Below, one piece after another: positions 18,619 through 27,310 of a DNA stretch of 64,000 bases (the first letter of the stretch is position 1; each line of letters opens with the position of its first letter). The stretch comes from Aquicoccus porphyridii (GTDB taxonomy: Bacteria; Pseudomonadota; Alphaproteobacteria; Rhodobacterales; Rhodobacteraceae), in NCBI RefSeq assembly GCF_008369105.1, contig NZ_VINQ01000019.1, positions 1 through 64,000 of the forward strand, read 5' to 3'. The notes beneath the pieces were generated by a model that made no database searches, was not told the origin of the DNA, and worked only from the letters and a program-made list of their open reading frames with translations. The position numbers and the translations under genes are program-made.

Positions 18619-19008
18619 ATGCTGAAACGGATTCGACCGCTGGGGGCCCCATCGATGACCGACTTCCTGACCGAAGAGCTGCGCGCCGGGCTGGCACAGG
18701 CCCGCAAGCTCGCGGCACGCAAGAACGCCCGCATGCGCGTCAAGGTGGGTGAAGACACCTATCCCGTGCTGCGCCTCTGGAAAGACGGTTTCGCCCTTGA
18801 TGCCGAGGATGCACCGCATATGCGCGGGCTGGTCGATCTTTACGACGGCACCCGCCACAAGGCTCAATGCCTCGTCATCGCCTCCGAGAAAGAGGGGGCT
18901 GAGATGCGATATGAGTATAAACGCACCACCACGGCCCACGACCGCGCACCGCTCGATTTCGCGCGCGATGACGAGGCCCCCACCGGCCTGATCGAACACG
19001 CGCGATAA
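18619..19008 (+). CDS. Hypothetical protein, small mostly-beta
   Basis: 129 residues from the ATG at 18619, or 117 from the ATG at 18655. N-terminal helix (LTEELRAGLAQARKLAARKN) then a strand-rich middle (VKVGEDTYPVLRLW-KDGFALD) whose Arg-x-x-V and GF elements faintly recall PilZ domains, and a polar C-terminus. I do not assign a family. Codon use (G/C third positions) matches neighbours, so it is probably a real gene. It lies between the divergent hydroquinone reductase and a hairpin before the convergent C-S lyase gene. Confidence 0.65.
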   Translation: MLKRIRPLGAPSMTDFLTEELRAGLAQARKLAARKNARMRVKVGEDTYPVLRLWKDGFALDAEDAPHMRGLVDLYDGTRHKAQCLVIASEKEGAEMRYEYKRTTTAHDRAPLDFARDDEAPTGLIEHAR

Positions 19009-19033
19009 CCGCATCGCCGAAACGGCCCGCGCG

Positions 19034-19067
19034 CCCGGCAAGAATCCTCAAGGGAATCTTGGCCGGG
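19034..19067. terminator. Hairpin between convergent genes
   Basis: Imperfect inverted repeat with outer arms CCCGGC (19034-19039) and GCCGGG (19062-19067) and inner near-complementary AAGAATCC / GGGAATCTT. It lies between the hypothetical gene ending at 19008 and the minus-strand gene ending at 19105. Likely a bidirectional attenuator; no long T-run, so moderate confidence. Confidence 0.5.
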
Positions 19068-19104
19068 TTCGTCGAAAGGATTCAGCCCCCGAGACGGCCG
19101 GGAC

Positions 19105-20274
19105 TCATTGCAGATCGCCGAACGCCGCCTGCAGCCGCTCCACCGCCTCGCTCACCAGGGATCGCGGCGTGGCAAGGTTGAAGCGCAGGAAGCTCTCGCC
19201 GCCTGACCCGAAGGTCGGCCCGTGATTGGCGGCAACCCGGGCGCCCTGCTCGACACGCCGGGTAAACTCGTCCCGGCACATCCCGGTGCCTTCGAAATCC
19301 ACCCAGGCCAGGTAGGTCGAGTCGAGCTTCATCGACCGCACCCCCGGAATCGCGTTCACACCCTCGTCGAACACGCGCCTGTTCCCGTCGAGATAGGCGC
19401 AAAGCGCATCCACCCATTCCGCGCCCTCGGGGCTATAGGCCGCCTCGGCCATGACAAGCCCGAAGGAATTGGGCGACATGCCCAGCCCCGCCATCCGCGC
19501 CCCGAACTGCGCACGCAGGGTTTCGTCGGCGATGATCACGTTGCCCGAATGGCTTCCGGCGATGTTGAACGTCTTGGTCGTGGCACTCATCATCACCAGC
19601 CGGTCGGCCACACCCTCGATCAGCGCCATCGGGATATGCGTCTGCCCCGGCATCACCAGGTCGTGGTGAATTTCGTCCGAGACAAGGATCAGGTCGTGCC
19701 GTTTGGCAAAATCCGCTACCTGTTGCAGCTCGGCCCGCGACCAGACCCGCCCGCCCGGATTATGCGGGCTGCACAGGATCACCATCTTTTCCGACCCGTC
19801 GAGGATCGCGTCATAATTGTCGAAATCCATCTCGTAACGGCCATCGCGGATCACCATCGGGCATTCCACCACCCGACGGTTGTTGGCTTTGATGACCTTG
19901 GCAAAGGCGTGATAGACCGGTGTGAACAATACCACCCCGTCGCCCGGCTCGGTCCATGTATCCACGCACATCGCCGTCCCGTTCACGAGCCCATGGGTGG
20001 TGAAAATCCATTCCGGCTCGATCGTCCAGCCATGGCGGTTCTTCATCCACCACCCGATCGCCGCGCGATAGGGTGCATCATCGCCGTAATAGCCATAGAT
20101 CCCGTGATCCAGCATCCCCTGCAACGCGCGCTGAATCGCGGCTGGCGGGCGGAAATCCATATCCGCCACCCACATCGCGATCCCGTCATCCGCCGGCACC
20201 CCGTATATCTTTTCCATCATGTCCCATTTCACCGAATGGGTGCCGTGCCGGTCGATGACCTCATCGAAATTCAT
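19105..20274 (-). CDS. MalY/PatB-type PLP-dependent C-S lyase
   Basis: 389 residues from the ATG at 20274 with AAGGAG 7 nt upstream. Fold-type I aminotransferase-like enzyme: AMWVADMDFRPP near residue 33-44 and GIYGY near 58 are typical of the MalY/PatB branch, SPHNPGGRVW around 169-179, and the PLP lysine is Lys234 in SATTKTFNIAG. These proteins cleave the beta C-S bond of cystathionine and related thioethers, giving a thiol, pyruvate and ammonia. Monocistronic. In marine alphaproteobacteria such lyases may release methanethiol-type sulfur; here that is only a possibility. Confidence 0.9.
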   Translation of the reverse strand: MNFDEVIDRHGTHSVKWDMMEKIYGVPADDGIAMWVADMDFRPPAAIQRALQGMLDHGIYGYYGDDAPYRAAIGWWMKNRHGWTIEPEWIFTTHGLVNGTAMCVDTWTEPGDGVVLFTPVYHAFAKVIKANNRRVVECPMVIRDGRYEMDFDNYDAILDGSEKMVILCSPHNPGGRVWSRAELQQVADFAKRHDLILVSDEIHHDLVMPGQTHIPMALIEGVADRLVMMSATTKTFNIAGSHSGNVIIADETLRAQFGARMAGLGMSPNSFGLVMAEAAYSPEGAEWVDALCAYLDGNRRVFDEGVNAIPGVRSMKLDSTYLAWVDFEGTGMCRDEFTRRVEQGARVAANHGPTFGSGGESFLRFNLATPRSLVSEAVERLQAAFGDLQ

Positions 20275-20562
20275 CACGTTCTCCTTGATCGCGCCGCGTG
20301 GCAAGCTAATCTGATCGCGAGACGGGTGACAACCGCCTTTCCGCCGAACCACGATATTCCAATATTCCGAGATGAAATGGAAGTCCGTTCTACATTTATA
20401 GAAAATTAAGGGAATTCATTCCACGTGATTACGGCGCCATGGGACACTGTCCTCCCAATACACATCCGGAACACCCCCGGCAATGACGCGGTCCCATTCA
20501 CCCCTGTCCGGCCCGCACCCGATACCGTTGCAGATTGTCCCCGCATCGCCTAAATCACCCCC

Positions 20563-21081
20563 ATGAAACGGCCCATCCTCATCCATCCCGACCCACGCCT
20601 GAAAAAGGCCTGCGCCCCCGTGCCCGATCTCTCCGACGATCTGCGCGCGCTGGCCGATGACATGCTCGAAACCATGTATGACGCGCCGGGCATTGGCCTT
20701 GCCGCGCCGCAGGTGGGCGTGCTCAACCGCCTCATCGTGCTGGACTGCGTCAAGGAAGAGGGTGCCGCTCCCCGTCCCCTCATCATGTTCAACCCCGAGA
20801 TCACCGCCCGTTCGGACGAGCAAAGCACCTACGAAGAGGGCTGCCTCTCGATCCCCGAACAATATGCCGATGTCACCCGCCCCGCCGAAGTCAGCGTCAG
20901 GTGGATCGACCGCGACGGCAACCCGCAAAGCGAGGATTTCACCGGCCTCTGGGCCACCTGCGTCCAGCACGAGATCGACCACCTCGACGGCAAGCTCTTC
21001 ATCGACTATCTCGGCGCGATGAAACGCCAGATGATCACCCGCAAGATGCAAAAGCTCAAGCGGGAAAAGGCCCGCGCGTGA
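20563..21081 (+). CDS. def: Peptide deformylase (canonical copy)
   Basis: 172 residues with all three deformylase motifs intact: GIGLAAPQVGV (residues 43-53), EEGCLS with metal ligand Cys94, and QHEIDH with His136, catalytic Glu137 and His140. It removes the formyl group from nascent N-terminal Met in the cytoplasm. First of three tandem deformylase genes linked by 4-nt overlaps and followed by fmt, which makes the formyl-Met-tRNA. The upstream 20275-20562 region is relatively AT-rich and probably holds the promoter. Confidence 0.95.
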   Translation: MKRPILIHPDPRLKKACAPVPDLSDDLRALADDMLETMYDAPGIGLAAPQVGVLNRLIVLDCVKEEGAAPRPLIMFNPEITARSDEQSTYEEGCLSIPEQYADVTRPAEVSVRWIDRDGNPQSEDFTGLWATCVQHEIDHLDGKLFIDYLGAMKRQMITRKMQKLKREKARA

Positions 21082-21575
21082 GCGTCCTGCCGATCCTGAC
21101 CTGGCCCGACAAGCGGCTCACGCAACGCTGCGACCATGTCGGCCACGAGGATCTGCGCCCGCTCATCGCCGACATGTTCGACACGATGTATGCCGCAAAG
21201 GGCCGTGGCCTCGCCGCGCCACAGGTGGGCGTGATGAAACGGCTCTTCGTCTTCGACACGACATGGAAAGAGGGTGACAAGGCCCCGATGATCATGATCG
21301 ACCCGGTGGTCATCGCCTGCGAACGCGTCCCCGTGGTGATGGAGGAAATGTGCCTTTCGATCCCCGGCCTCGCCGTGCCGGTCGAGCGGCACAAGGCCGT
21401 GACCATGCAATGGACCGACGCGACCGGCGACATCCACATGGGCGATTTCGACGGTGCCGAGGCCCGCGTGATCCAGCACGAGTTCGACCACCTCAACGGC
21501 CTGCTGCATTTCGACCGGATCGACCCCGCCCTGCGCGACGCGCTCGAAAAACCCTGGCTCGCGGCCCGCGCATGA
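21078..21575 (+). CDS. Peptide deformylase, second copy
   Basis: 165 residues beginning at the GTG at 21078, which overlaps the previous stop as GTGA; the next in-frame ATG would remove the N-terminal strand. Motifs: GRGLAAPQVGV (42-52), EEMCLSIPG with Cys92 (Gly to Met beside the Cys), and QHEFDH with His134, Glu135, His138. Metal ligands and catalytic Glu are retained, so it is probably active, perhaps with altered specificity. About 40% of residues match the first copy by eye. Translationally coupled to both neighbours. Confidence 0.9.
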   Translation: MSVLPILTWPDKRLTQRCDHVGHEDLRPLIADMFDTMYAAKGRGLAAPQVGVMKRLFVFDTTWKEGDKAPMIMIDPVVIACERVPVVMEEMCLSIPGLAVPVERHKAVTMQWTDATGDIHMGDFDGAEARVIQHEFDHLNGLLHFDRIDPALRDALEKPWLAARA

Positions 21576-22066
21576 GCGTCCGCCCCTGCATCCCCTGGCC
21601 CGACCGCCGCCTGCGTACCCCCGCAGACCCCGTTACCGACATCACCGCCGAAATCCGCGCGATCTGGGACGACATGATCGAGACGATGGAGGCCATGCCC
21701 GGTGTCGGCCTCGCCGCGCCCCAGATCGGCGTGATGCTGCGCCTCGCCGTGGTCGACGCCAGCGATGCGCGCGGCCAAACGATCCGCATGGCCAACCCCG
21801 AGATCATCGAGGCCTCGGCCATCCTGCGCGAACACGAAGAGGCCAGCCCCAACCTGCCCGGCGTCTCCGCCCGGCTCAAACGCCCCCGCGGCGTGACGAT
21901 TCGCTTTCTCAACGACGCGGGCAAAACCGAAACCCGCGATCTCGTCGGCCTCTGGTCCACCTCGGTGCAGCACCAGGTCGACCATCTTGACGGAAAGATG
22001 TATTTCGACCGCCTCTCCAAACTCAAACGCGACCGGCTCCTCAAGCGCGCCCAAAAGATCAAATGA
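21572..22066 (+). CDS. Degenerate peptide deformylase-like protein (probably inactive)
   Basis: 164 residues, ATG overlapping the previous stop (ATGA). Fold motifs are kept (GVGLAAPQIGV, residues 44-54; HLDGKMYFDRL), but both chemistry motifs are altered: the metal-ligand Cys is Ser92 (EEASPNLPG instead of EEGCLSIPG) and the catalytic Glu of HExxH is Gln135 (HQVDH). His134 and His138 remain. The frame is intact with normal codon use, so it is not a decaying pseudogene. It may bind partner deformylases, formyl-peptides or ribosomes. Its conserved place between active def genes and fmt suggests a maintained role. Confidence 0.85.
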   Translation: MSVRPCIPWPDRRLRTPADPVTDITAEIRAIWDDMIETMEAMPGVGLAAPQIGVMLRLAVVDASDARGQTIRMANPEIIEASAILREHEEASPNLPGVSARLKRPRGVTIRFLNDAGKTETRDLVGLWSTSVQHQVDHLDGKMYFDRLSKLKRDRLLKRAQKIK

Positions 22067-22080
22067 CCCCACACCATCCC

Positions 22081-22128
22081 TTCATCTGACCGAAAATACC
22101 TCGGGGAGCGCGAGGGGCTGGCCCCTCG
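22081..22128 (+). repeat. Dispersed intergenic repeat plus GC hairpin
   Basis: TTCATCTGACCG followed by AAAATACCTCGGGG (22081-22106) and a perfect palindromic hairpin CGAGGGGC-TG-GCCCCTCG (22111-22128). Same family as the copy at 43327. It lies between the third deformylase and fmt, about 30 bp before the fmt start; it could partly terminate or protect the upstream message. Confidence 0.65.
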
Positions 22129-22158
22129 CCCCCTCGACCAAGGCAAAAGGTGCCAGAC

Positions 22159-23079
22159 ATGCGCATCATCTTCATGGGCAGCCCCGATTTCTCCACCCCC
22201 GCGCTCGACGCGCTGGTCGAGGCGGGCCACGACATCGCCGCCGTCTATTGCCAGCCCCCCCGCCCCGCCGGGCGCGGCAAGAAGGACCGCCCCACCCCGG
22301 TCCACGCCCGCGCCGCGGAACTCGGCCTGCCGGTCCGGCATCCGACCTCGCTCAGATCCCCCGAGGAACAGGCCGCCTTTGCCAGTCTCGGCGCCGATAT
22401 CGCCGTGGTCGTGGCCTATGGGCTGATCCTGCCCAAACCCGTGCTCGACGCGCCGAAACACGGCTGTCTCAACATTCACGCCTCGCTCCTGCCACGCTGG
22501 CGCGGGGCGGCGCCGATCCATCGCGCGATCATGGCCGGCGATTCCGAAACCGGCATCTGCATCATGCAGATGGAGGAGGGCCTCGACACCGGCCCGGTGC
22601 TCCTGCGCCGCGCCACGCCCATCGGCCCCGAGGACACCACCGCCGACCTGCATGACCGCCTCGCCGCCATGGGCGCACGGATGATCATCGAAACACTCGA
22701 CCGGCTCGATCAACTCCCCGCGCAACCACAACCCGAAACCGGCGTCACCTATGCCGCCAAGATCGACAAGTCCGAGGCCCGCATCGACTGGACCCGCCCC
22801 GCGCCCGAGATCGACCGCCAGATTCGCGGCCTCTCCCCCTTTCCCGGTGCATGGTGCATGATGAATGGCGAGCGGCTCAAACTGCTGGGGTCCCGCATGG
22901 GCCTGGGCAAAGGCACGCCCGGCGCCCTGCTCGATACCGCCCTCACCGTGGCCTGTGGCACAGGCGGGGATCGGGGCGCGGTGCAGATCACGCGCTTGCA
23001 AAGACCCGGTCACACGGCGCAGAGTGCAGATGCGTTCCTGCGCGGCATCCCGCTCGGCCCCGGCGCGCGGCTCGAATAA
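22159..23079 (+). CDS. fmt: Methionyl-tRNA formyltransferase
   Basis: 306 residues from the ATG at 22159 (AAAGG upstream). Formyltransferase domain with [15 protein letters not shown] at residues about 5-19 and the [16 protein letters not shown] block near 110-126, which holds the catalytic Asn-His-Asp region (NIHAS preceding). C-terminal beta-barrel tRNA-binding domain follows from about residue 205. It formylates initiator Met-tRNA using 10-formyl-THF. Grouped with the deformylases, as in many bacteria. Usual length for the family. Confidence 0.95.
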   Translation: MRIIFMGSPDFSTPALDALVEAGHDIAAVYCQPPRPAGRGKKDRPTPVHARAAELGLPVRHPTSLRSPEEQAAFASLGADIAVVVAYGLILPKPVLDAPKHGCLNIHASLLPRWRGAAPIHRAIMAGDSETGICIMQMEEGLDTGPVLLRRATPIGPEDTTADLHDRLAAMGARMIIETLDRLDQLPAQPQPETGVTYAAKIDKSEARIDWTRPAPEIDRQIRGLSPFPGAWCMMNGERLKLLGSRMGLGKGTPGALLDTALTVACGTGGDRGAVQITRLQRPGHTAQSADAFLRGIPLGPGARLE

Positions 23080-23089
23080 GGACTTTCAC

Positions 23090-23329
23090 ATGTTCCCCAC
23101 CATCATGGGCACCGTCGTCATCGCAGGCATCATCGGCTACGCCTCCGAGAAATCGGGCTTTACCCATAACGGTTACATCCCGTCGATCATCATCTGCGTC
23201 GGCGGCGCCTTCCTGTTTTATTTCGTCCGGCTGATGTTCGGCATCGGCTTCGGCTCACCGGGCGTGAACGCGATCGCCTCGTCGATCGGCGCGCTCGTCA
23301 TCGTGCCCACCCATTTCCGCAAACGCTGA
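23090..23329 (+). CDS. Small membrane protein, 79 residues, unknown
   Basis: Start at 23090, ten bases after fmt, with AAGGA upstream. Hydrophobic segments at about residues 4-20 and 30-52 and a third weak one at 58-72; basic C-terminus (HFRKR). The Gly-rich helices and length recall the GlsB/YeaQ/YmgE (transglycosylase-associated) membrane proteins, and the next gene is a clearer member. Probably an inner-membrane envelope-stress protein; the role is not established. Confidence 0.65.
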   Translation: MFPTIMGTVVIAGIIGYASEKSGFTHNGYIPSIIICVGGAFLFYFVRLMFGIGFGSPGVNAIASSIGALVIVPTHFRKR

Positions 23330-23341
23330 AAGGAGCGGCCC

Positions 23342-23578
23342 ATGGCCATCGTCTGGCTCATCATCATCGGCGCGGCGGCGGGGTTTCTCGCCACCCGGAT
23401 CATGAAGCTCGAAACCGACATCATCACCACGGTGGCAATCGGCATCGGCGGGGCGCTGATCGGCGGGCTGATCCTGCGCATATTGCTCAGCATGATGAGC
23501 TTCGCCGCCGGCTTCATCGGCGCGGTGCTCGGCGCGCTCCTCCTGATCTGGCTGTGGGAAACCTATATCCGCAGATAA
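23342..23578 (+). CDS. GlsB/YeaQ/YmgE-like small membrane protein
   Basis: 78 residues with a good AAAGGAG ribosome binding site, 12 bp after the previous gene. Three hydrophobic helices (about 3-18, 25-47, 50-72) and the family pattern of a Gly-rich first helix followed by a Gly-Gly-Ala-Leu-Ile-Gly-Gly second helix. Members are stress-induced inner-membrane proteins often labelled transglycosylase-associated, with unclear biochemistry. Last gene of the def-fmt group. Confidence 0.7.
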   Translation: MAIVWLIIIGAAAGFLATRIMKLETDIITTVAIGIGGALIGGLILRILLSMMSFAAGFIGAVLGALLLIWLWETYIRR

Positions 23579-23730
23579 CCGGACAGGCGCATGGGATCGT
23601 CCACAACAGGCCTCGCTGTTCCGTTCCGGCACGTGATGTGGCCGGGCGGTGCTGAACCCCTCTGGTTTGGCAGCGCAGAAATCATTTCGCACCTGCAGAA
23701 AAAATAGGCGAAACAGACCGGACACGTCTA

Positions 23731-23751
23731 AAACCGCGGCGTGCGCGGTTT
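23731..23751. terminator. Stem-loop in the fmt-urtA gap
   Basis: Perfect 8-bp stem AAACCGCG (23731-23738) / CGCGGTTT (23744-23751), 5-nt loop. It may end the fmt group; no T-run follows on the plus strand, so weak. The whole gap 23579-23977 (399 bp) has no convincing gene. I looked for a sigma-54 promoter or NtrC site for the urea genes and did not find a convincing one; a short inverted repeat GCTG-TGG-CAGC lies about 30 bp before urtA. Confidence 0.4.
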
Positions 23752-23977
23752 CAGGGCCGCATTCCGCCCGTCCTTTCTTTGCCCCACCCGTGACCGCGAT
23801 GTTTGCTGATGCTCGTCGTTAAGGGCGAGACGCGACCGGTCGAAAGGTCGCCAAGCCCATCACAACGACATCGCAAAGAAGGGCCCGGCCGCACCACCGC
23901 GGCAAAAGCCCCGCGAGAAACGGCGCAATGCCTCATGTTGCCGCTGTGGCAGCACTGACACGGGAGATGAAAGAACG

Positions 23978-25261
23978 ATGACACGCAAAACCCTGCTGGC
24001 CGGTCTGGCCATGACAACAACGCTGTTTACTGCACCTGCATTCGCCCAGGAGTGCCCGGTCAAGGTGGGCGTGCTGCACTCGTTGTCCGGCAGCATGGCC
24101 ATTTCCGAAACCACGCTGAAGGACGTGATGCTGATGCTCGTCGACGAGCAGAACACGAAAGGCGGCGTTCTTGGCTGCGAGATCGAGGCCGTCGTGGTCG
24201 ATCCGGCTTCGGACTGGCCGCTCTTTGCCGAAAAGGCACGCGAATTGCTGACAGTGAACGAGGTTGACGTGATCTTCGGCTCATGGACCAGTGTCAGCCG
24301 GAAATCGGCCCTTCCAGTGCTTGAGGAACTGAACGGCCTGATGTTCTACCCGGTGCAGTACGAGGGCGAGGAATCGTCGCGCAACGTCTTTTATACCGGC
24401 GCCGCACCCAACCAGCAGGCGATCCCGGCGGTGGATTATTTCCTCGAGGAACTGGGCGTCGAAAGCTTTGCACTTCTGGGAACCGACTATGTCTATCCCC
24501 GCACCACAAACAACATCCTGGATTCCTACCTGAAATCCAAGGGCATCGCCGACAAGGACATCTTCGTCAACTACACCCCCTTCGGCCATTCCGACTGGGC
24601 GACCATCGTGTCGGACGTGGTCGCGCTCGGCGCCTCGGGCAAGCAGGTCGGCGTGATCTCGACCATCAACGGCGACGCCAATGTGGGCTTTTACAAGGAA
24701 CTGGCCGCACAGGGCGTCGATGCGGCGGATATTCCCGTGGTCGCCTTCTCCGTCGGGGAAGAGGAACTCTCGGGCCTCGATACCGCGCCGCTGGTGGGTC
24801 ACCTGGCCGCGTGGAATTACTTCCAATCCGCCGACACGCCGGAAAACGAAGCCTTCATCGCCGCATGGCATGATTTCATCGGCGATACCAATCGCGTGAC
24901 CAACGACCCGATGGAGGCGCATTACATCGGCTTCAACATGTGGGTGAACGCGGTTGAGGCGGCAGGCACCACCGATGTGGACGCGGTGCGCGCGGCGATG
25001 TGGGGACAGGAATTTCCCAACCTGACCGGCGGCATGGCGGTGATGAACGCCAACCACCACCTGTCCAAGCCGGTGCTGATCGGCGAGATCCGCGATGACG
25101 GTCAATTTGATATCATCAGCCAGACCACAGAGGTTCCCGGCGACGCCTGGACCGACCATCTGCCCGAAAGCGCCCCGCTCAAGAGCGACTGGAAGGATCT
25201 GGGCTGCGGCATGTTCAACACTGAGACCGATACCTGCGTGCAGATGACCTCGAATTACTGA
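23978..25261 (+). CDS. urtA: Urea ABC transporter, substrate-binding protein
   Basis: 427 residues. Signal peptide (MTRKTLLAG..., hydrophobic core, APAFAQ cleavage near residue 24). The mature protein is a type-I periplasmic binding protein of the amide/urea branch: VKVGVLHSLSGSMAISE near its start and the FYPVQYEGEE loop around residue 125 are characteristic of UrtA. It captures urea or short amides in the periplasm for UrtBCDE. GGGAG ribosome binding site. First gene of the urt-ure supercluster; all five transporter genes follow on the same strand. Confidence 0.94.
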   Translation: MTRKTLLAGLAMTTTLFTAPAFAQECPVKVGVLHSLSGSMAISETTLKDVMLMLVDEQNTKGGVLGCEIEAVVVDPASDWPLFAEKARELLTVNEVDVIFGSWTSVSRKSALPVLEELNGLMFYPVQYEGEESSRNVFYTGAAPNQQAIPAVDYFLEELGVESFALLGTDYVYPRTTNNILDSYLKSKGIADKDIFVNYTPFGHSDWATIVSDVVALGASGKQVGVISTINGDANVGFYKELAAQGVDAADIPVVAFSVGEEELSGLDTAPLVGHLAAWNYFQSADTPENEAFIAAWHDFIGDTNRVTNDPMEAHYIGFNMWVNAVEAAGTTDVDAVRAAMWGQEFPNLTGGMAVMNANHHLSKPVLIGEIRDDGQFDIISQTTEVPGDAWTDHLPESAPLKSDWKDLGCGMFNTETDTCVQMTSNY

Positions 25262-25333
25262 GACCACGCGGTCTGCGCGGGTCACACCGCGCAGACCCTT
25301 ATTATGTTTTCATCGAATTGGTCCGGACTGAAC

Positions 25334-27307
25334 ATGCGTTTCACCGCCCTCTTTGCCCGTGCTCTGCTGATCCTTGTGACCTTCATCGGCCTGTCCCTGG
25401 CACGTGCCGAGATGGCCACGGCGCAGGATAGCTTGCAGCCGATCCTGCAAGGCCATGCCGCCGATCTGGCCAAACCCTCGCGCCAGACGATTGGCCCGGT
25501 GATCGCCGAACTGTTGGCAACGGATCATCCCGGCATCGCCGACTTCCTGCGCAAATGGGAGGCGCGCGAGGTCTATCAGCGCCCGACCGACGGGCTTTTC
25601 TTCTACGCCGAGGAAACGACCGACGCCCTGCGCCTGATCGACATCGACAGCGGCGAAACGGTGGCCGAGGTGGGTAGCCGCGACGTTGACCAGATCCGCC
25701 CCAATGCCGGTGTGCGACGCGAAGTTGCCGCGGCCCTCGTGCCTTACGAGTTGAACGCGCCCGACCCCGCCCGCCGTCTGGCCGCGCTCACGGCTATTGC
25801 ACGAAGCTCCGACGCCAGCCAGATCGCCCCCCTTGCCCAGAGCATCGAAACCGAACCCGACGCCGATCTCAGAACGCGCAAGGAACGAATGCTCGCCCTG
25901 CTCACCGCCCAGTTCGGCGAAACCAAGGCCGCACGGCTCGACGCCATCTCCGCCCTGTCGGGCGACATCAGCATCGAGGCGCGCAGCGTCCTCAACCAGC
26001 TTGCGGCGCGACGCGACGGGGTGGCGCAAACCTTGCCCGAAGATATCAACATCGCCCGGGTTCTGGAGCTGGGCACGGATATCACCGAAGCCGCGGCCTA
26101 CGATCGGCTGGTCGCCGAAAACCTCGCCCCGCCACCCCAGACCGCCAAGGATCTGCGCGATGTGCTGGCCCAGCATATCGTCGGCGGCACCGTCGGGGGC
26201 GTTCCGCTACATCTGCTTAACACGACCGAGGTCCGCGCCCGCGCCTACGAGGCACTGGAGGCCGCGGGCACCGTCCCGCCCCGCGCCGCGCCGGACGAGG
26301 TGGCAAACGCGGTCGCCGCGCATGTCTTTTACCAGGAATACCTGCAACCCGATCCCGACATCACCCAAGCCGCCGAAGCTGCGCTCGACACCACCAGGAT
26401 CGCGCTCGGCCTCTACCAGACCGCCGATCTGGTGCTTGACGGATTGTCGCTCGCGTCGATCTTTTTCCTCGCCGCCATTGGCCTTGCCATCACCTTTGGC
26501 GTCATGGGCGTCATCAACATGGCACATGGCGAGTTCATCATGATGGGCGCCTATACCGGCTACGTGGTGCAGCTTTTCATCCCCGACTACACCCTCAGCC
26601 TGCTGATTGCCCTTCCGCTGGCCTTTGCCGTCACCTTCGGCGCGGGCGTCGCGATGGAGCGGCTGGTGATCCGCCACCTTTACACCCGCCCGCTGGAAAC
26701 CCTGCTGGCCACCTTCGGCATTTCCATCGCCCTGCAACAACTGGCCAAGAACATCTTTGGCACACAGGCCCGTCCGCTCACCGCGCCCGACTGGCTGGGC
26801 GGCGCAATCACACTCAACGACATCGTCGGCATCTCGACCATCCGGGTGGCGATCTTCGTACTGGCGCTGATCTTTCTGGCGCTGCTGCTCTACATCCTGA
26901 AACGCACCCGGCTGGGGCTCGAGGTGCGCGCCGTGACGCAGAACCCCGGCATGGCCGCCTCGATGGGCATCAACCCCGACCGCATCAACATGCTGACCTT
27001 CGGGCTGGGATCGGGCATCGCCGGTATCGCCGGGGTGGCCATCGGGCTTTATGCGCAGGTGACCTCGGAAATGGGCGCCAACTACATCGTGCAAAGCTTC
27101 ATGACCGTGGTGGTCGGCGGCGTCGGCAATGTCTGGGGCACGCTGGCGGGGGCCTCGCTCATCGGCTTCCTGCAAAAGGGGATCGAATGGTTCAACCCGT
27201 CGAACACGCTCGCCGCACAGACCTACATGGTCCTCTTCGTCATCCTGTTCATCCAGTTCCGGCCCAAGGGCATCGTCGCCCTCAAGGGCCGCGCCGCAGG
27301 GGATTAA
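25334..27307 (+). CDS. urtB: Urea ABC transporter permease with large N-terminal periplasmic domain
   Basis: 657 residues from the ATG at 25334, which directly precedes a signal peptide (MRFTALFARALLILVTF...); an ATG at 25304 adds ten residues. The C-terminal 290 residues are a LivH-like permease (helices from about 375; GVMGVINMAHGEFIMMGAY is diagnostic). The N-terminal ~340 residues are exported and alpha-helical, with repeated Leu/Ala patterns (AARRLAALTAIAR, RSVLNQLAARRDG), as in proteobacterial UrtB but at the long end. Partner of UrtC. The extra domain may contact UrtA, which is inference. Confidence 0.92.
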   Translation: MRFTALFARALLILVTFIGLSLARAEMATAQDSLQPILQGHAADLAKPSRQTIGPVIAELLATDHPGIADFLRKWEAREVYQRPTDGLFFYAEETTDALRLIDIDSGETVAEVGSRDVDQIRPNAGVRREVAAALVPYELNAPDPARRLAALTAIARSSDASQIAPLAQSIETEPDADLRTRKERMLALLTAQFGETKAARLDAISALSGDISIEARSVLNQLAARRDGVAQTLPEDINIARVLELGTDITEAAAYDRLVAENLAPPPQTAKDLRDVLAQHIVGGTVGGVPLHLLNTTEVRARAYEALEAAGTVPPRAAPDEVANAVAAHVFYQEYLQPDPDITQAAEAALDTTRIALGLYQTADLVLDGLSLASIFFLAAIGLAITFGVMGVINMAHGEFIMMGAYTGYVVQLFIPDYTLSLLIALPLAFAVTFGAGVAMERLVIRHLYTRPLETLLATFGISIALQQLAKNIFGTQARPLTAPDWLGGAITLNDIVGISTIRVAIFVLALIFLALLLYILKRTRLGLEVRAVTQNPGMAASMGINPDRINMLTFGLGSGIAGIAGVAIGLYAQVTSEMGANYIVQSFMTVVVGGVGNVWGTLAGASLIGFLQKGIEWFNPSNTLAAQTYMVLFVILFIQFRPKGIVALKGRAAGD

Positions 27308-27310
27308 CGC

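Noticed and set aside
23579-23977. Sigma-54 promoter or NtrC sites before urtA
   Set aside because: I found GG and GC pairs at random but none with TGGCAC-N5-TTGC spacing; I do not claim one.
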